Positions 43,260 through 54,392 of a DNA stretch of 64,000 nucleotides are shown piece by piece. Origin of the DNA: Glycine soja (taxonomy: Eukaryota; Streptophyta; Magnoliopsida; Fabales; Fabaceae); assembly GCF_004193775.1 (NCBI RefSeq), contig NC_041021.1, positions 23,714,632 to 23,778,631 of the forward strand, read 5' to 3'. A program made the translations under genes and the position numbers. How positions within the stretch are numbered: position 1 is the first letter of the stretch; each line of letters starts with the position of its first letter. The notes under the pieces are model-generated. The model saw only the letters and a list, made by a program, of their open reading frames with translations, searched no databases and was not told where the DNA came from.

Positions 43260-43955
43260 TTATCTAGGGTCCAATAATGTTCCCACTTCAAGGACCTTCT
43301 TCTCAGGTCTTCTTTTCTCCATCACATGAACTTTAAAAAAAACATTCTGGTCAGGTGGCTCTTTATCTTCATGAAATAAATCAAAGCTGATTTTTTGATC
43401 TTCTATGCCCATTTGCAACATCTTCTTTCCCATATCTGCTACACAACTTGTAGTAGACATGAATGGGTGACCAAGAATGAGAGGAATATTAGCATCCTCT
43501 TCTATGTCTATCACAAAAAAATCAGCTGGGAATATAAGGTGTTTCACCTTCACCAAAATATCTTGAATCACTCCATATGGTCTTGTGATGGAGCGATCAG
43601 CTAACTGGAGGGTCATGCGTGTAGGTATAATCTCTATCTCTCCAAGTCGCTGACACATGGAAAGAGACATTAAGTTGATACTAGCTCCCAAGCCTATGAG
43701 AGTTTTTCCTACAACAACCTCACCAATGGAACACGCTATAGTGACAACTCCAAGATCTTTGTGCTTAGGTGGAAGAATGTAATGAATTACAACACTATAA
43801 TTTCCTTCCACCATAATTCTGTCACTGTGGATGTACCGGTTCTTCTTTGTCAGCATATCTTTTAAAAATTTGGCATAGAGTGGCATTTGTTGAAGTTCTT
43901 CTCCAAAAGGTAAAGTAATTTCCAGTTTCTTGAAGATATGAAGAAATCTGGCCAA
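43260..43955 (-). pseudogene. Protease region of the Calypso-like element fused to the pol C-terminus
   Basis: 231 codons. It opens with the post-gag stretch FLHIFKKLEITLPF, which leads into the aspartic protease: the active-site motif reads IGLGASINLMSLS where DLGAS is expected, so the catalytic Asp is Gly (codon GGC). The second part, IPLILGHPFM, has His for the usual Arg. The last residues LLDPR before TAG correspond to the C-terminus of pol, not protease, so an in-frame deletion joins protease to the pol end. One TAG (43968-43970) separates this frame from gag, which lies in the same frame. It could not process Gag. Confidence 0.8.
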
Positions 43956-43967
43956 ATGTCTTTCTTT

Positions 43968-45149
43968 CTATTTCCAAGAAGGTACCAAATGATAAGGTAC
44001 TTCCTTGCCTTCATTTGGAGTAGTATCCTTCTTCTTGTCAATGTTTGCCTCACTCTTGCCTTTCCTCATCTCATCATCAACAACTTTCTCTTTTTGTTTT
44101 TCATTTTTCAACTTTTTTTCTTTTTCTTTTTCTTCTTCTTTTATTCTTTCTTTTTCTTTCTCTTTTATTGGTGTCTCTTCTTCCTTGTCATCTTTAGTCT
44201 CCTCATTAATCTCTTCAAGTTCTACAAAATCAGAAACAGGTTCAAGTGCTAGCTTAGGTGTCAGCTGTTGTTTATGTTCCTCCATGTTCTTTCCAGCTTC
44301 ACTATCATCTCTTTGAATTGCCATTCTACTTCTAGTCATCACAGCTTTACATTCCTCCTTGGGAGTTTTCTTTGTATTAGCTGTAAAACTGCTTGATGAT
44401 CTATCCACCAATTGCTTTGCAAGCTGTCCCACTTGGACCTCAAGATTATTTATGGCGGACTCTGTGATCTTCTGATTGGACATAGAAACCTGCATAAACT
44501 GAGCTAGAGTCTCTTTCAGCTTTGTTGTACGATCATAAAGACTAGGCCCTTGTTGCTGTGGCCTTGTGGATGGTCCACCTTGATCTCTGTTTAACTGATT
44601 TCCAGGGTGGTTCCTCCATTGTCCCAGTTGTTGATTATATTGCTGGACATGTTGGAATCCAGAAAATCCTCCTACATTGAAATTGTTCTTGGGCTGATTT
44701 CCCATGTAATTGACTTCATGAGTGGGGTGTTCTTCAATAGGAATACAACATCCATATTCATGAGCTCCTCCACAGATGGTACATCCTGTAACCTGCAAAA
44801 CAGAAGCATGTGAAGTATGTGCAGAATGAATTTGAGTTGGCAACTTACTTAGTGTTTTAGTCAAGGTTTCCAATTGCTTAGACAACAATTTGTTTTGTGC
44901 CAACAATGCAGCTTGGGAGGTTAACTCCAATAAACTATTTTTGGTGGGAATGTGAGCTCTATCTCTCAAAATAACAATGTTGCTTGAAGCCAAATTTTCT
45001 ATGAGATCCATGGCTTCTTCAGGGGTCTTCAATTTGATTTTCCCACCTGTGGAAGCGTCTAATAGCTGTTTGGACTGCGGTCTTAACCCATCTATAAAGA
45101 TATTGAGCTGTATCGGTTCTGAGAATCTAAGAGTGGGAGTCTTTCCCAA
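43968..45149 (-). pseudogene. gag: gag of the Calypso-like element, N-terminus missing
   Basis: 393 open codons, but it begins inside the capsid (EPIQLNIFIDGLRPQSKQLLDAS, then ASTGGKIKLKTPEEAMDLIEN) because the 5' deletion runs from the LTR into gag. Next come a helix-rich linker (LLAQNKLLSKQLETLTKTL), a zinc-knuckle region (CTICGGAHEYGCC: C-x2-C-x4-H, then YGC), Asn/Gln-rich sequence, and a long Lys/Glu-rich tail (IKEKEKERIKEEEKEKEKK) likely to be helical. It ends at a TAG, after which the same frame continues into protease. Without the first ~200 capsid residues it cannot form particles. Confidence 0.85.
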
Positions 45150-45150
45150 T

Positions 45151-46612
45151 AATGTTAGCCTGAATTAAGTTCAGAATCGAAGCATTGTTGAGAGAACATG
45201 TATAAGTGATAAATTCAAATAGAATTTAAACTAAACTTGTATGCTAAAAACTATAAAATGCAAGGTAAAGAAAATGACAACAGTATGTAGATATGTTGGG
45301 TCTTTCTAACAAACAAGCTGATGCATAGAAATATATTTTTTTAATCAATCGTGCTCTTGTGTTCTATGTTGTAGCCTAAATTACTAAACCCTCAATCCCT
45401 CGTCAGGCTGAATATCCAAGCTTCGTCCGCAGATCCCTCATTTAAGACTACACCTAATTTAGACAACCCTCTTAGGTTTAGACTAACTTAAACTGAGTTT
45501 CGTCTGTAAATCCCTCATGTAAGACTAGACTCAGCTCAAGTAGCTTACTAAAGTTTAGCCTAATTTAGCATAAGCTTTGTCCGCAGATCCCTCATGAAAG
45601 ACTAGGCCTAAACTAAACAAAATTATTGTAATAGCATAATTAAAACCAAAACTTAACCCGTAGATCCCTCATGTAAGGCTAAGCTTCAATCCTGCTTCAA
45701 ACAAGTTCTAAGGCAACAGTACATTTCCCAATGCTAAAGTCACCTAATTGTGCACACAAATGGGTGATCAGACCAAAAGAATACAAACATTAAGCATTGA
45801 AGGAAGCATTGAACACAGAAAACATAATCAATTAGATATTAGGTATTTACATTAGTTGTTCATTTGAAATCCCCAACTAGGGTGATTAGCCAGCCATTAC
45901 AAAGAAACCCTAACAATAAATAAGACAAAAAGCATAGAATAATAGTTCCTTACACAAGAAAGGGGATTTCTCCTCCTCTTCTCAACATCTCACACTCACT
46001 CTCTACTCAATAATCTCTCTCAAATGACAAAACATAGGCTTCAATGCACAAGCTGCTCCTCTTTTCTGCTTCTAGGGCTCTTTCCCCCAAATAGGCCTGT
46101 GGCTGCTCTGGAATTCTGGGCCCTGGCCTTCTGTAGTAGCCTAATTCTGCACAAGACAGGCTTTAAATAGGCTCTGAAATCGCGACGCTGTGCTTAGCGC
46201 CACCCTCTCGCTTAGCGCGAGTAAGTGAAATTGGGCTTAGCACCAGTCTCGAGCTTAGCCTGGCTGAAGGCACCTGCTGTGCTTAGCACACTGATCTCGC
46301 GCTTAGCATGCGGCTTTGATGCTGATGCTCTGCTAAATTCTCCTTTGCGCTAAGCATGCTGAAGCTGTTCTTAGCAGTGGATATGCACTTAGCCCAATTG
46401 CTACATTTTGCAATTCAAAACTTAGCCTCTTTTTTCACCTGAAAATGCACATATTTCATCATTAAATCCAATGGAAATGTTCTAGAGACAACATTAACCA
46501 TAAAACAATATTTATTTACAAAAATCACTACAAAATAACCATAAATTGGGTAACTATACAGGCTTTGGAAAATGATTTCTATACAAAAGTTTGTCGTATG
46601 AACTGACTAACA
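45151..46612 (-). repeat. 5' LTR of the Calypso-like element, missing its last 144 bp
   Basis: Matches 35586-38712 without the solo LTR insertion. It starts (minus) TGTTAGTCAGTTCATACG at 46612 and stops at AATGTTAGCC (45151), where it joins gag. The empty site for the 36398 insertion is visible at about 45955-45962 (AGAAAGGGG). Confidence 0.88.
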
Positions 46613-46707
46613 GCTGGCTAAAATTTGAGGAGGATAATCGCTTGTGAATTCTGACATTGGCAAGTGACACTATGCATGGGGCAATTTAAAGGTTGTTGTT
46701 AGATGTC
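46613..46707 (+). pseudogene. gag: gag, piece 4 of the Tat/Ogre-like element
   Basis: After the second GCTGG the frame of piece 3 continues as WLKFEEDN and meets a TGA within 13 codons. Similarity fades after about 46700. This piece proves that the Calypso-like element landed in the gag of the host element. Confidence 0.75.
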
Positions 46708-47338
46708 TCCAATGACTCATTAGGATTTTCAAGTTTATGCCATTACTGTAAACAATAGTCACAATGCTAATAATATGGATAAATTTGATGTTCTTGTCTC
46801 TCATTGTCTCACAAATTACATCTTTGCTTATTTAACTTCCACTAGAATGTCAATGTAAGCCATTGTTTTATTTGCTCAAGCAACATGCGCTCATGAGTTT
46901 GACTTCTAAGTCTGTTCATACAGAAATTGCTCATTCTACACGTTTGGTGAGGGTGCCGACTAGTAAAGTAAAAAGAAAAAGAAATGTTTGATTGACTGTG
47001 CTTCAAATCAAGAAGTACAAACATTCATGTGACCTCATTTTATCATTCTTAAAAGTTTGTCTTTTTGAGAGAAAAGTGAGTTATCAAGAACAGGTGTCAT
47101 TTGACATAATCTATCAATTGAAAATCCTTTAAATATTTCGCATCCTTGAAAACTCATTTTCAAGAACCTGCACAGTTTCTTTCATTTTTTCTTGCTACAA
47201 GGTCATGACAAAAGACATGAATATATACCTCAGAGCCCTACACTGGAGCAATGAGAGGCATCGTGCATGAGCCTCAAGTGAACCTAGGGGCAGATCAGAA
47301 GTTCTTACCCGATAGGTTAAAAACCCGAAAGGGCGGCT
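46708..47338 (+). other. Residual Tat/Ogre-like internal sequence
   Basis: Non-coding. Near 47200-47330 TCATGACAAAAGACATGAATAT and GAGAGGCATCGTGCATGAGC words resemble post-gag spacer sequence of Ogre-like elements. No protease or RT is found. Confidence 0.4.
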
Positions 47339-48528
47339 TGTTAGACAAGTGACTTCAGTATCTTAAGAAGGGGGGTTGAATTAAGATACCAAAGTATCCC
47401 CAATTTTAAAATTTAACTCTCTTTTTAATTAATAATGAAACCATAATTATGAATTGTTTCAAGCACAATTCAAAATAAACTTCTTTAAAGCGAAATATAA
47501 ACTGCCATAAAGTAAAAGAATTTTAAGGGAAGAGAGAATGCAAACTCAGTTTTTATACTAGTTCGGCCACGCCCTGTGCCTACGTCCAATCCCCAAGCAA
47601 CCCGCTTGAGATTTCCTTTATCTTGTAAAATCCTTTTACAAAACTTTGAACCACACAAGGACAACCCTTCCCTTGTGTTCAGATAACCTTACAACTTAAG
47701 AGACCCACGGTCCCTTAATCAATCTCTTTGAATAAGAAAAAAGAAGAAGAAGAACTCTCTCTTGAAGATAAGGATATTACAATTGAAGATCACTCTAGCT
47801 TCCTTATTGAATTTGCAAGTGTTTTGGCCAAGGAATTCTTTTTGAGAGTTATAAGACAATTTGGTATTGAGAGGATATGACAATTTGTTCAGGAAAACTC
47901 TGAGAAATTCCGTGTCCCAAGTCACCTATTTATAGGCCTTTGATGGCCACTCAAAAACTTCATGAACAGTTGTGCCTCTTGGGAGTTATTTTCGAAAATT
48001 CCTTACTGGTAATCATTATATAATTGTTGTAATCGATTACACAGTTAGTTTCAGAAGAGTTGTGACTCTTCAGATTTGAAATTTGAATTTTCATGTCTGG
48101 TAATCGATTAAACACAAGTTGTAATCGATTACATGCTTTGAAATTTAAATTCAAATATCTAAAGGTTGTTGCAAAACGTTTAAAACTTCTTGTAATCGAT
48201 TACACAATTGATTACAGGCTTAAAATTTAAATTCAAATTTTGTAAGAGCATTTCAGAAATTATTTTGGCCACTGGTAATCGATTACAACCTCTGGTAATC
48301 GATTACCAAAGAGTAAATATCATATTTATGAAATCTCAAAACTTTTTGAAAAATATCCTTTGGCCAAACCTCTGCATCATCAATTAAGAAACTTTTCCTT
48401 AGATTCTAGGAACTAAGTTCATCAATTATCTTGAATTTCTAGATTCTTGACTTGGATCAAACATGAGAAATGCTTATCTTTAGCATCATCAAAACTTCAT
48501 AAAACTTCATATTATATTTGCTTCTACA
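47339..48528 (-). mobile_element. Solo copia-like LTR (related to 36398-38058)
   Basis: TGTTAGACAAGTGACTTC at the left and TTTGCTTCTACA at the right, 1190 bp, with AAGGGGGGTTGAATT and GGTTCGGCC...CCTACGTCC blocks. TATA (minus, TATAAATAG) is at 47926-47934. Nine or so ATCGATTA palindromes lie at 48007-48311 upstream of it. Flanking pentamers CGGCT and CTGCC agree at only 3 of 5 positions, so the target duplication is doubtful or decayed. Confidence 0.75.
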
Positions 48529-49064
48529 CTGCCTAAACAATCAAGGGGGTGTTATTAAGGTTTTGTCCCAAAATCCAAACTACAAAAGGATCTAGGTCAA
48601 GATTTGAAATGACACATGGCCATTTTTCAACATCCCAAACACTAATTTATCCCTTGCTACCCCCTCCGAGCCAAAGCATATTCGTTTTCTAAAAAACAAA
48701 AAAAATGAAATAGGAACCATGAGTAGGAACCACCGCTAAACCGACAGGAAGGGCAATGGAAACAACACATGCATGAAGTTGGGTAGCAATGAAAGAAAAA
48801 GAAAATAAAATCCGCCAAAGGAGAGTAAAGAAAAAGAGAGACAAAAGATCTCCAAATTTTACAAGAAAGGCATAAAAGTGCAACAAACAATTAATGTATA
48901 AGACAAAAGGAGTAGAGCCCAACCCAAGAGTTGAAAGGAACAAAAGCGTAAGCAAGACTCTCAAGGTTCCTACTTAATAGAGCCCTTAAACACTCTTTGA
49001 GCCTCTCTGACCTTTTCTTTCATAGCCCTCTTACCCCTGACCATGTTACAAGCCCAATAAAGCC
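48529..49064. other. Unassigned DNA
   Basis: No gene. Minus-strand frames of 77-91 codons at 48657-48964 are hydrophobic and Phe-rich, arising from A-rich plus-strand sequence; I treat them as chance. Confidence 0.45.
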
Positions 49065-49285
49065 TGTCGCAACCTACCCTTCGGTCGGGGTACGAAAAGG
49101 CCAAGATAACAGGCCAAAGCGTTTGTCTCCAAGGCATAAAACAAGCAGAGTCGCCACCAACATTTATTAGACGAAAATGTTAGAAAAACCAAAAAGGCAA
49201 AGGTCTGCGAATTTTAAAAATGAGGGTCTGGGAGTTGTTTACGTGCAGGAAAGGTATTAGCACCCCACGCGCCCGTCACATGGGA
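49065..49285 (-). repeat. Tat/Ogre-type LTR end fragment
   Basis: TGTCGCAACCTACCC through GTCTCCAAGG and GCACCCCACGCGCCCGTCAC matches the first 220 bp of the 56005 LTR. It is cut at about 49285 and followed by duplicated segment B. The GAGTCGCCACC word inside it (minus: GGTGGCGACTC) is a sequence type used as PBS by Ogre-like elements. Confidence 0.7.
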
Positions 49286-49845
49286 CGATAAAATATAAAA
49301 TTATTACTATTTAGGATCTATATTGCAATTACTATAAAATATAAAATTATTTAGGTACTATACTGCAAAATAAACAATAGGTAATTGATGAAGAGATTAA
49401 CGGCTTATGATGATATTTCATCGGTTCATTAACCAATACCATATGAACATACTTCTTCCTAACATTAACCTAAAATGAAATTTGAACACTTTTTAAATGA
49501 ATTTAATCAACATGTATTAAATAACCTTGGTTGATTGCAATAAATTTTTCATTTATTACATTAATTGTAATATAGCATTTAATACTATTAATTTAGTATA
49601 TGTATACGTGTGTGTGTATATATATATATATATATAAATAATCTGAAAAGCATTAATTATTGTATTTATTAAGTATAATTTAATTATTAAATTAAATAAT
49701 TAAAATCAAACTTTTAAAATGGGGAATTTTTCATTCGAATTCTACATATATAAAATCAGTTTGATTCTTGTGGCTGAAAATAAAATCATGGTTGAGAAGG
49801 ATACTTTGTATCAAATATGGATAAAAACTTTCTATCAATAACTTG

Positions 49846-49848
<3 letters not shown>

Positions 49849-49888
<40 letters not shown>
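49849..49888. repeat. (TA)n microsatellite
   Basis: About 20 TA units at the locus that is (TA)n(TG)n in copy A. Confidence 0.95.
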
Positions 49889-49890
<2 letters not shown>

Positions 49891-50242
49891 CATCCTGCAA
49901 CTTATATCAAATATTACATCATTCAATAACTATATCTTGTGAATTTTATGTAGATATTAATAATATATATTTTAAAATCAAAAGATAAGAGTAAAAGTTA
50001 GATATTAAATATTAAATTAAAAAATACTTGGATAATTGTAACATTAAGATTAAATATTATATTAAAATTTATTATTTTATTAGTACTTTAAAATATATTT
50101 CATAAATTACCGTGTTGGGTAACACTAACCTAAAAAAAAATTCTATCACTTTGTAAAATAATTTATTCAACATATATTAAATAACCTTGGCTGATTTCAA
50201 AAAATTTTAATATATTTTTTTCATCAACCAATGATATTAATA

Positions 50243-50475
50243 AGTCCTAAATACATGTTTTGTTCCCGCAATTTGGCATTTATTTTCATTTTTGCCCCTG
50301 AATTTGTTTTCGTTTTAGTTCTTGCAAAATGTGTTTATTTTGAACAATGAAAACACTATTTTAACAGAAAACAAAACAAACACATTTTGGAGGGACTAAA
50401 ACGAAGAAAATAAATTTGCAAGAACGAAAATAAAAAAAAAACTAGTTTGCAGGGACAAAAAAGATATTTAAGCCT
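50243..50475. mobile_element. MITE, copy B, internally deleted
   Basis: AGTCCTAAATACATG to ATATTTAAGCCT with ATTAATA on both sides (50236-50242, 50476-50482). It is the same insertion as 19435-19725 but about 58 bp shorter, lacking the GCGTAAGACACTTTAGATAG part. Confidence 0.7.
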
Positions 50476-50491
50476 ATTAATAATTATTTTG

Positions 50492-51391
50492 TGTTGGACA
50501 AGTGGCCTTAATAACTTAAGAGGAAGGTGAACTAAGTTTTAAAATTTCCCACTAACAAACTTTTAAACCCCTTCTAAATGATAGGCTCAAAATGCAAAAG
50601 AAGTAGCAACAATCAATTTAATAATGTCCTTTAAACATGCAAGACAAAATTGATTACAATAACATAAGTGAGATAAGGGAAGAGAGAAATGCAAACTCAT
50701 TTATACTGGTTCGGTCACTTCCCGTGCCTACGTCCCGTACGCAAGCAACTCACTTGAGATCCTTTATAGACTTTGAACATACCTTGGTATCCCTCGCCCT
50801 TGTGTTCAAAGATTATCCAAGAGAAAACCCGTCTCTTGATTACAATTCTCACAATCCAAGAGACAACCAATCTCTTGATTACAACTGACTTTCTGAGATG
50901 AACAAAAAGATTTCTCTCATTTAGAGTGGATGATAAAAATTAAAGTTCCTAGAGGAATTTCTCTCTTTTAGAGATGATAATACAATTTGAAGTTCCTGGA
51001 TGAATTCTCAATAGATTTGCAAGTGTTTGCCCAAGAGTTATTGAGAGAAAATTTGGCAATTAATTTCTCTTAGAATATCTCTCTCTTGCTTTTTGAAGTC
51101 ATACACGCACATATATATAGGCCCTTCATGTCTTTTCAAAATGGTTTGAAGAGATGTGTCTTTTCAAAAAGTTTTTTTTGAAATTCTTCACTAGTAATCG
51201 ATTACAGGTTTCTAGTATTCAATTACAAAGTTATATTTTGAAGGGTCATGTCTTTTCAAAGTGTTTTCTAAAGTGTCATTGCTGGTAATCGATTACATGA
51301 TTCAAAATTCAAATTCAAAACACTTTTTAAAAGCTTTTTTTCAAAATTGTCTTCTGGTAATCGATTACACTACCTGTTAATTGATTACAAG
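50492..51391 (-). repeat. Copia-like LTR, copy B (part left of the nested LTR)
   Basis: TGTTGGACAAGTGGCC at 50492, GGTTCGGTCACTTCCCGTGCC near 50708, TATA (minus) at 51110-51119, and ATCGATTA copies at 51195, 51282, 51357 and 51379. It ends where the TGTAAC LTR is inserted. The remainder of this LTR is not in the window. Confidence 0.75.
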
Positions 51392-51533
51392 TGTAACGAC
51401 CCGCCTCGTCGCTACAATGTCACCACTCAGAAATTTCAATCTTTAAATGAAAACTCCATTATTTTGCTTATGAAAAATAAAATTAATTTTTTTCTCGATA
51501 TACATTCACCAAACAGCACCATTACTTAAGTGA

Positions 51534-51535
<2 letters not shown>

Positions 51536-51578
<43 letters not shown>

Positions 51579-51579
51579 G
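51536..51579. repeat. (CA)n(TA)n microsatellite
   Basis: About 14 CA units followed by TATATATATATA. Copy A has no such tract at the same place, so it arose after the duplication or was lost in A. Confidence 0.95.
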
Positions 51580-51703
51580 GTATAGTAACTTAGTACACAT
51601 CATTCACATAATGGAAGTAAATTTGTTCGTACATATAATTAAATTTGTGATTTATGTGACATCCTAGAATTTCTACCCGGAATTTTGTAAGTGTTACATT
51701 CAA

Positions 51704-51706
<3 letters not shown>

Positions 51707-51756
<50 letters not shown>
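51707..51756. repeat. (TA)n microsatellite
   Basis: About 24 TA units close to the left end of the 3.7-kb insertion. Confidence 0.95.
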
Positions 51757-51759
<3 letters not shown>

Positions 51760-52200
51760 CAGTGTATATATATGTATTCATGGTAGAAGTATGTACATTG
51801 GGGGAAAGATACGCGGGTTAGACTAATTAACGAAGAGTAACCCATAACCGAACGGTTATAGATTAATTCGCAATTAATTAGTCTAAAAATTATCGTTTTG
51901 CGTACAACTTAAAATTTAACAAAACCAACCTCTGAACCACGCTCAGGGTCTCATTCTGAGCGTTTTGATATATATATTGCCTACTTTCGAAAACAGGCCC
52001 CGACGGGTGCAGAGAAACGCGAGGAACTGGAACCAGAGAGGCGGCACACAAACCGAGGCAGGATTTCAACATCCAAAAAGGTCCAATTTTTTTCTCCTTT
52101 GTGGCTGAGTATGAGGTCAAATCAAAGGAAAAAGGTGGGCCCTTTTGTTCCATTTAAAATAGGACATGTGGCATTGCTTTTTGAAAAAAAAAGCTTTTTT

Positions 52201-52410
52201 TATAAAAAGCCAAATCTTCTCTCTCTTTCTTCAGAAATTTCAGCAGCTTCTTTCTCCCTTCCACGTTGCTTTTTCTCTTCTTCTTCTCCACCATTGTTGC
52301 CTTCCTTGAAGCTCCGAATTCCTCTTCATTTCTACCTCAAATTGCAAGGAAAAGCTATTTTCGGAGTCTTGGAGCCTACCTCTACTTTGTGGGGCTTTAA
52401 ATTTCAGGTA
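52201..52410 (+). promoter_or_regulatory. Candidate LTR promoter and first exon with 5' splice site
   Basis: TATAAAAAGCC at 52201-52211, then a strongly pyrimidine-rich leader (CTTCTCTCTCTTTC), then TTTCAG|GTAAGGG with the junction after 52407. The 124-codon frame crossing it (52099-52473) has no recognisable domain, and I do not call it. Confidence 0.5.
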
Positions 52411-54030
52411 AGGGTGGACTTCTTCTCACTTGAAATCTGTGGGTGTTGGGTTTTTGGGAGCTATAATGGGTAGTTCTACTAGGTTATTGCCTTAGGGTAG
52501 TTATTTGTGAAGGAATTTGTTGAAATTATGCTAAACTTGGCATGTTTGATGTGAGCAAAACTACCCATGTTGTTTTAGGGTTTAATAATGATGCTTTGTG
52601 ATATATGTATGCTTAAAATGTTGATAGAAAACTGGTAGAGAGGATGGGGAGAGTTAACTTAGAGTTAAATGTGAGAATGGTAGTGTTGTAGGTGGAAAAG
52701 TGTGAGGTTTTGAGGGTTAGAAAAGCCAAATTTGGGGTTAGTGGAAATTGGAGTCTAAAGTGACTTGATTCTAGTTTAGAATGTCAATTAGGACTTGTAG
52801 GAAAGCTTTGGCAGAGCAAATGAGAAAAATGAGTGACAAATGTGAAAGAAAAGAGCCATTTCTAGGGTAAATTGGGTGTTGAGAGGTCAAATTTTGAATA
52901 GGTAGAGATTTCACCTTAAAACCCGTTTGAGCAAGTCTAAATCAATGTTATAGACTTGATGAAGATGAGAGTTTACCCCAAAATTACCCAATTTTCATTT
53001 TCACCTTTCAAACCTTGAGAATTCACTAAATTGGTGGGTTTTGGATACCTATATTTTGATTTACCTTGGTTTGAAGTTTGTTTTTGGTTTAAACATGATT
53101 TAGACATGGTTTAGGACTTGTAAGATCCAGTTTGAGTGAAATTGGATACAAGCAAGCTAGAATTCGAAATCTGCCAAATTATGCAACAAAAGCTGTCAAG
53201 TTGTGCAACAGATTTTACCAATTATGCAGAAAAATGGTTGTGCAGCGCTAGTCACGGGAAAGGTAGTACATCTCGTGTTCTAGATATTTTCTAGCAAATC
53301 TCAACGGTCAAAATTTAGATTTCTGTATTAGGAACCTCCAGTAAAAGTTTCAAGGTGATCCAATGGTTAAGGAATTGGAAGGAAGAGAATGTTAATGGGG
53401 CATGTGAGTAGGAAAAACTGTGGAATTTGAATGAGTTTTGTGCAGAGTTTTCTGCCTCCACTCTGTTTTCTTGGTTTAGGGTAGTTTCATGACAAATGGA
53501 ATTGAATTGTTTGGATATTGTGCAAGCTTGGAGGGGATGATGGGGACCCGGTGCTGAGAGGAACCAGGATAAGGGCTACGTAGGAGTGTGTGAGCTCAAT
53601 TTAAAGGTGGGCAATTAGGGATGGTGTGCTTATGCCTGACTTGTGGAAATGGGATAGTTGATTTTCATCATCGCCCGATCACCACCTAGTACCACATATG
53701 ATGGGTGCCCCATAATCCAATAAGCTTGATGTGAGAAAACGTGGAAGAGTCAGTCTTCCTGCTTTTGTTTGTTGACCACAGAGTGGTACCTGGAGATATG
53801 TCGCGGGGGTCAGGAGACCATGGGGACGTCAGGTGGGGTGCTATTGCCCAAAACCAAGCTTGGCCAATCCCGACCCAACCCGGGCATAGTCAGTCAGTGA
53901 GAACCTGTGACGTACCTAAGCAGGCGAGCTCCTGGTAGTCAACCAATAAAAGAACAAAGTCCACGAAGCAAGGAGGCTTGTGTGGCGGCTGGCCAGCTAT
54001 GTATCTTGGGTGGTATCTGAAAATTACCCT

Positions 54031-54250
54031 CTGGTAATCGATTACCAATTGTGTGTAATCGATTACACAGTATGATAGGGCACTGGTAATCGATTACCAG
54101 TTGTGTGTAATCGATTACATAGTGCTACCTGCTACTGGTAATCGATTACCATTTATGTGTAATCGATTACACAGTGTAACTTTTAGATTCCATTGTGCAA
54201 AGGCTGAGTAATTCGTTTTTGGGCACTAGTAATCGATTACATACTTTGGT
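54031..54250. repeat. Three 52-bp units of paired 18-bp palindromes
   Basis: CTGGTAATCGATTACCA starts at 54031, 54083 and 54135; TGTGTAATCGATTACAYA starts at 54052, 54104 and 54156. Both spacings are exactly 52. Two weaker copies follow at 54229 and 54250. Each motif is self-complementary. Confidence 0.95.
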
Positions 54251-54392
54251 AATCGATTAGGAGAGAGGAAATCCCTTGAACAAGACATTTTGACTATGTG
54301 TAGCCGTTAGAGGACGCATTATATTGTTACCTGTGTAGTTAGAGTTCTTGTGAAAGAGTCTACCCTCTTTCTTTCATCACTTGTAGATCGCG

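Larger units (their letters stand above)
35442..46612 (-). mobile_element. Calypso-like (Athila lineage) element, minus strand, RT to integrase deleted
   Basis: Target duplication GCTGG at 35437-35441 and 46613-46617; TG...CA ends (TGATGACTCC at 35442, GACTAACA at 46612). Element order on the minus strand: 5' LTR remnant (46612-45151), gag (45149), protease (43955), a repeat-rich spacer, an env-position ORF (41560-40095), 3' UTR, PPT, 3' LTR (38712-35442). RT, RNase H and integrase are missing. The 5' LTR has lost its last ~144 bp together with the PBS and the gag N-terminus. A solo LTR sits in the 3' LTR. Gag and protease sequences are Calypso-type; the name is by analogy. Confidence 0.88.
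25133..47338 (+). mobile_element. Tat/Ogre-like element, heavily interrupted and missing pol
   Basis: A plus-strand 5' LTR (25133-26436), a leader, then gag in four pieces (27368-28337, 29238-29862, 35246-35436, 46613-46707) separated by three other elements. Two of the breaks have exact 5-bp duplications that, removed, restore a continuous gag. After the last gag piece only about 630 bases of non-coding, Ogre 3'-like sequence follow before the next LTR insertion. I see no protease, RT or integrase for this element. No target duplication was found at its left end, and its right end is uncertain. Confidence 0.65.

Noticed and set aside
43938..45168. Plus-strand frames opposite the Calypso-like gag, one rich in Phe and Ser
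   Set aside because: Complement of the Lys/Glu-rich gag tail, not membrane proteins.
47334..48533. Exact target duplication around the 47339-48528 LTR
   Set aside because: CGGCT and CTGCC agree at only three positions; recorded as doubtful.
52099..52473. 124-codon plus-strand ORF in the 3.7-kb insertion
   Set aside because: It spans the TATA box, leader and a good splice donor, and shows no domain; probably chance.
53741..53938. 65-codon plus-strand frame in the 3.7-kb insertion
   Set aside because: No domain and no conserved neighbour; it lies in the presumed intron.
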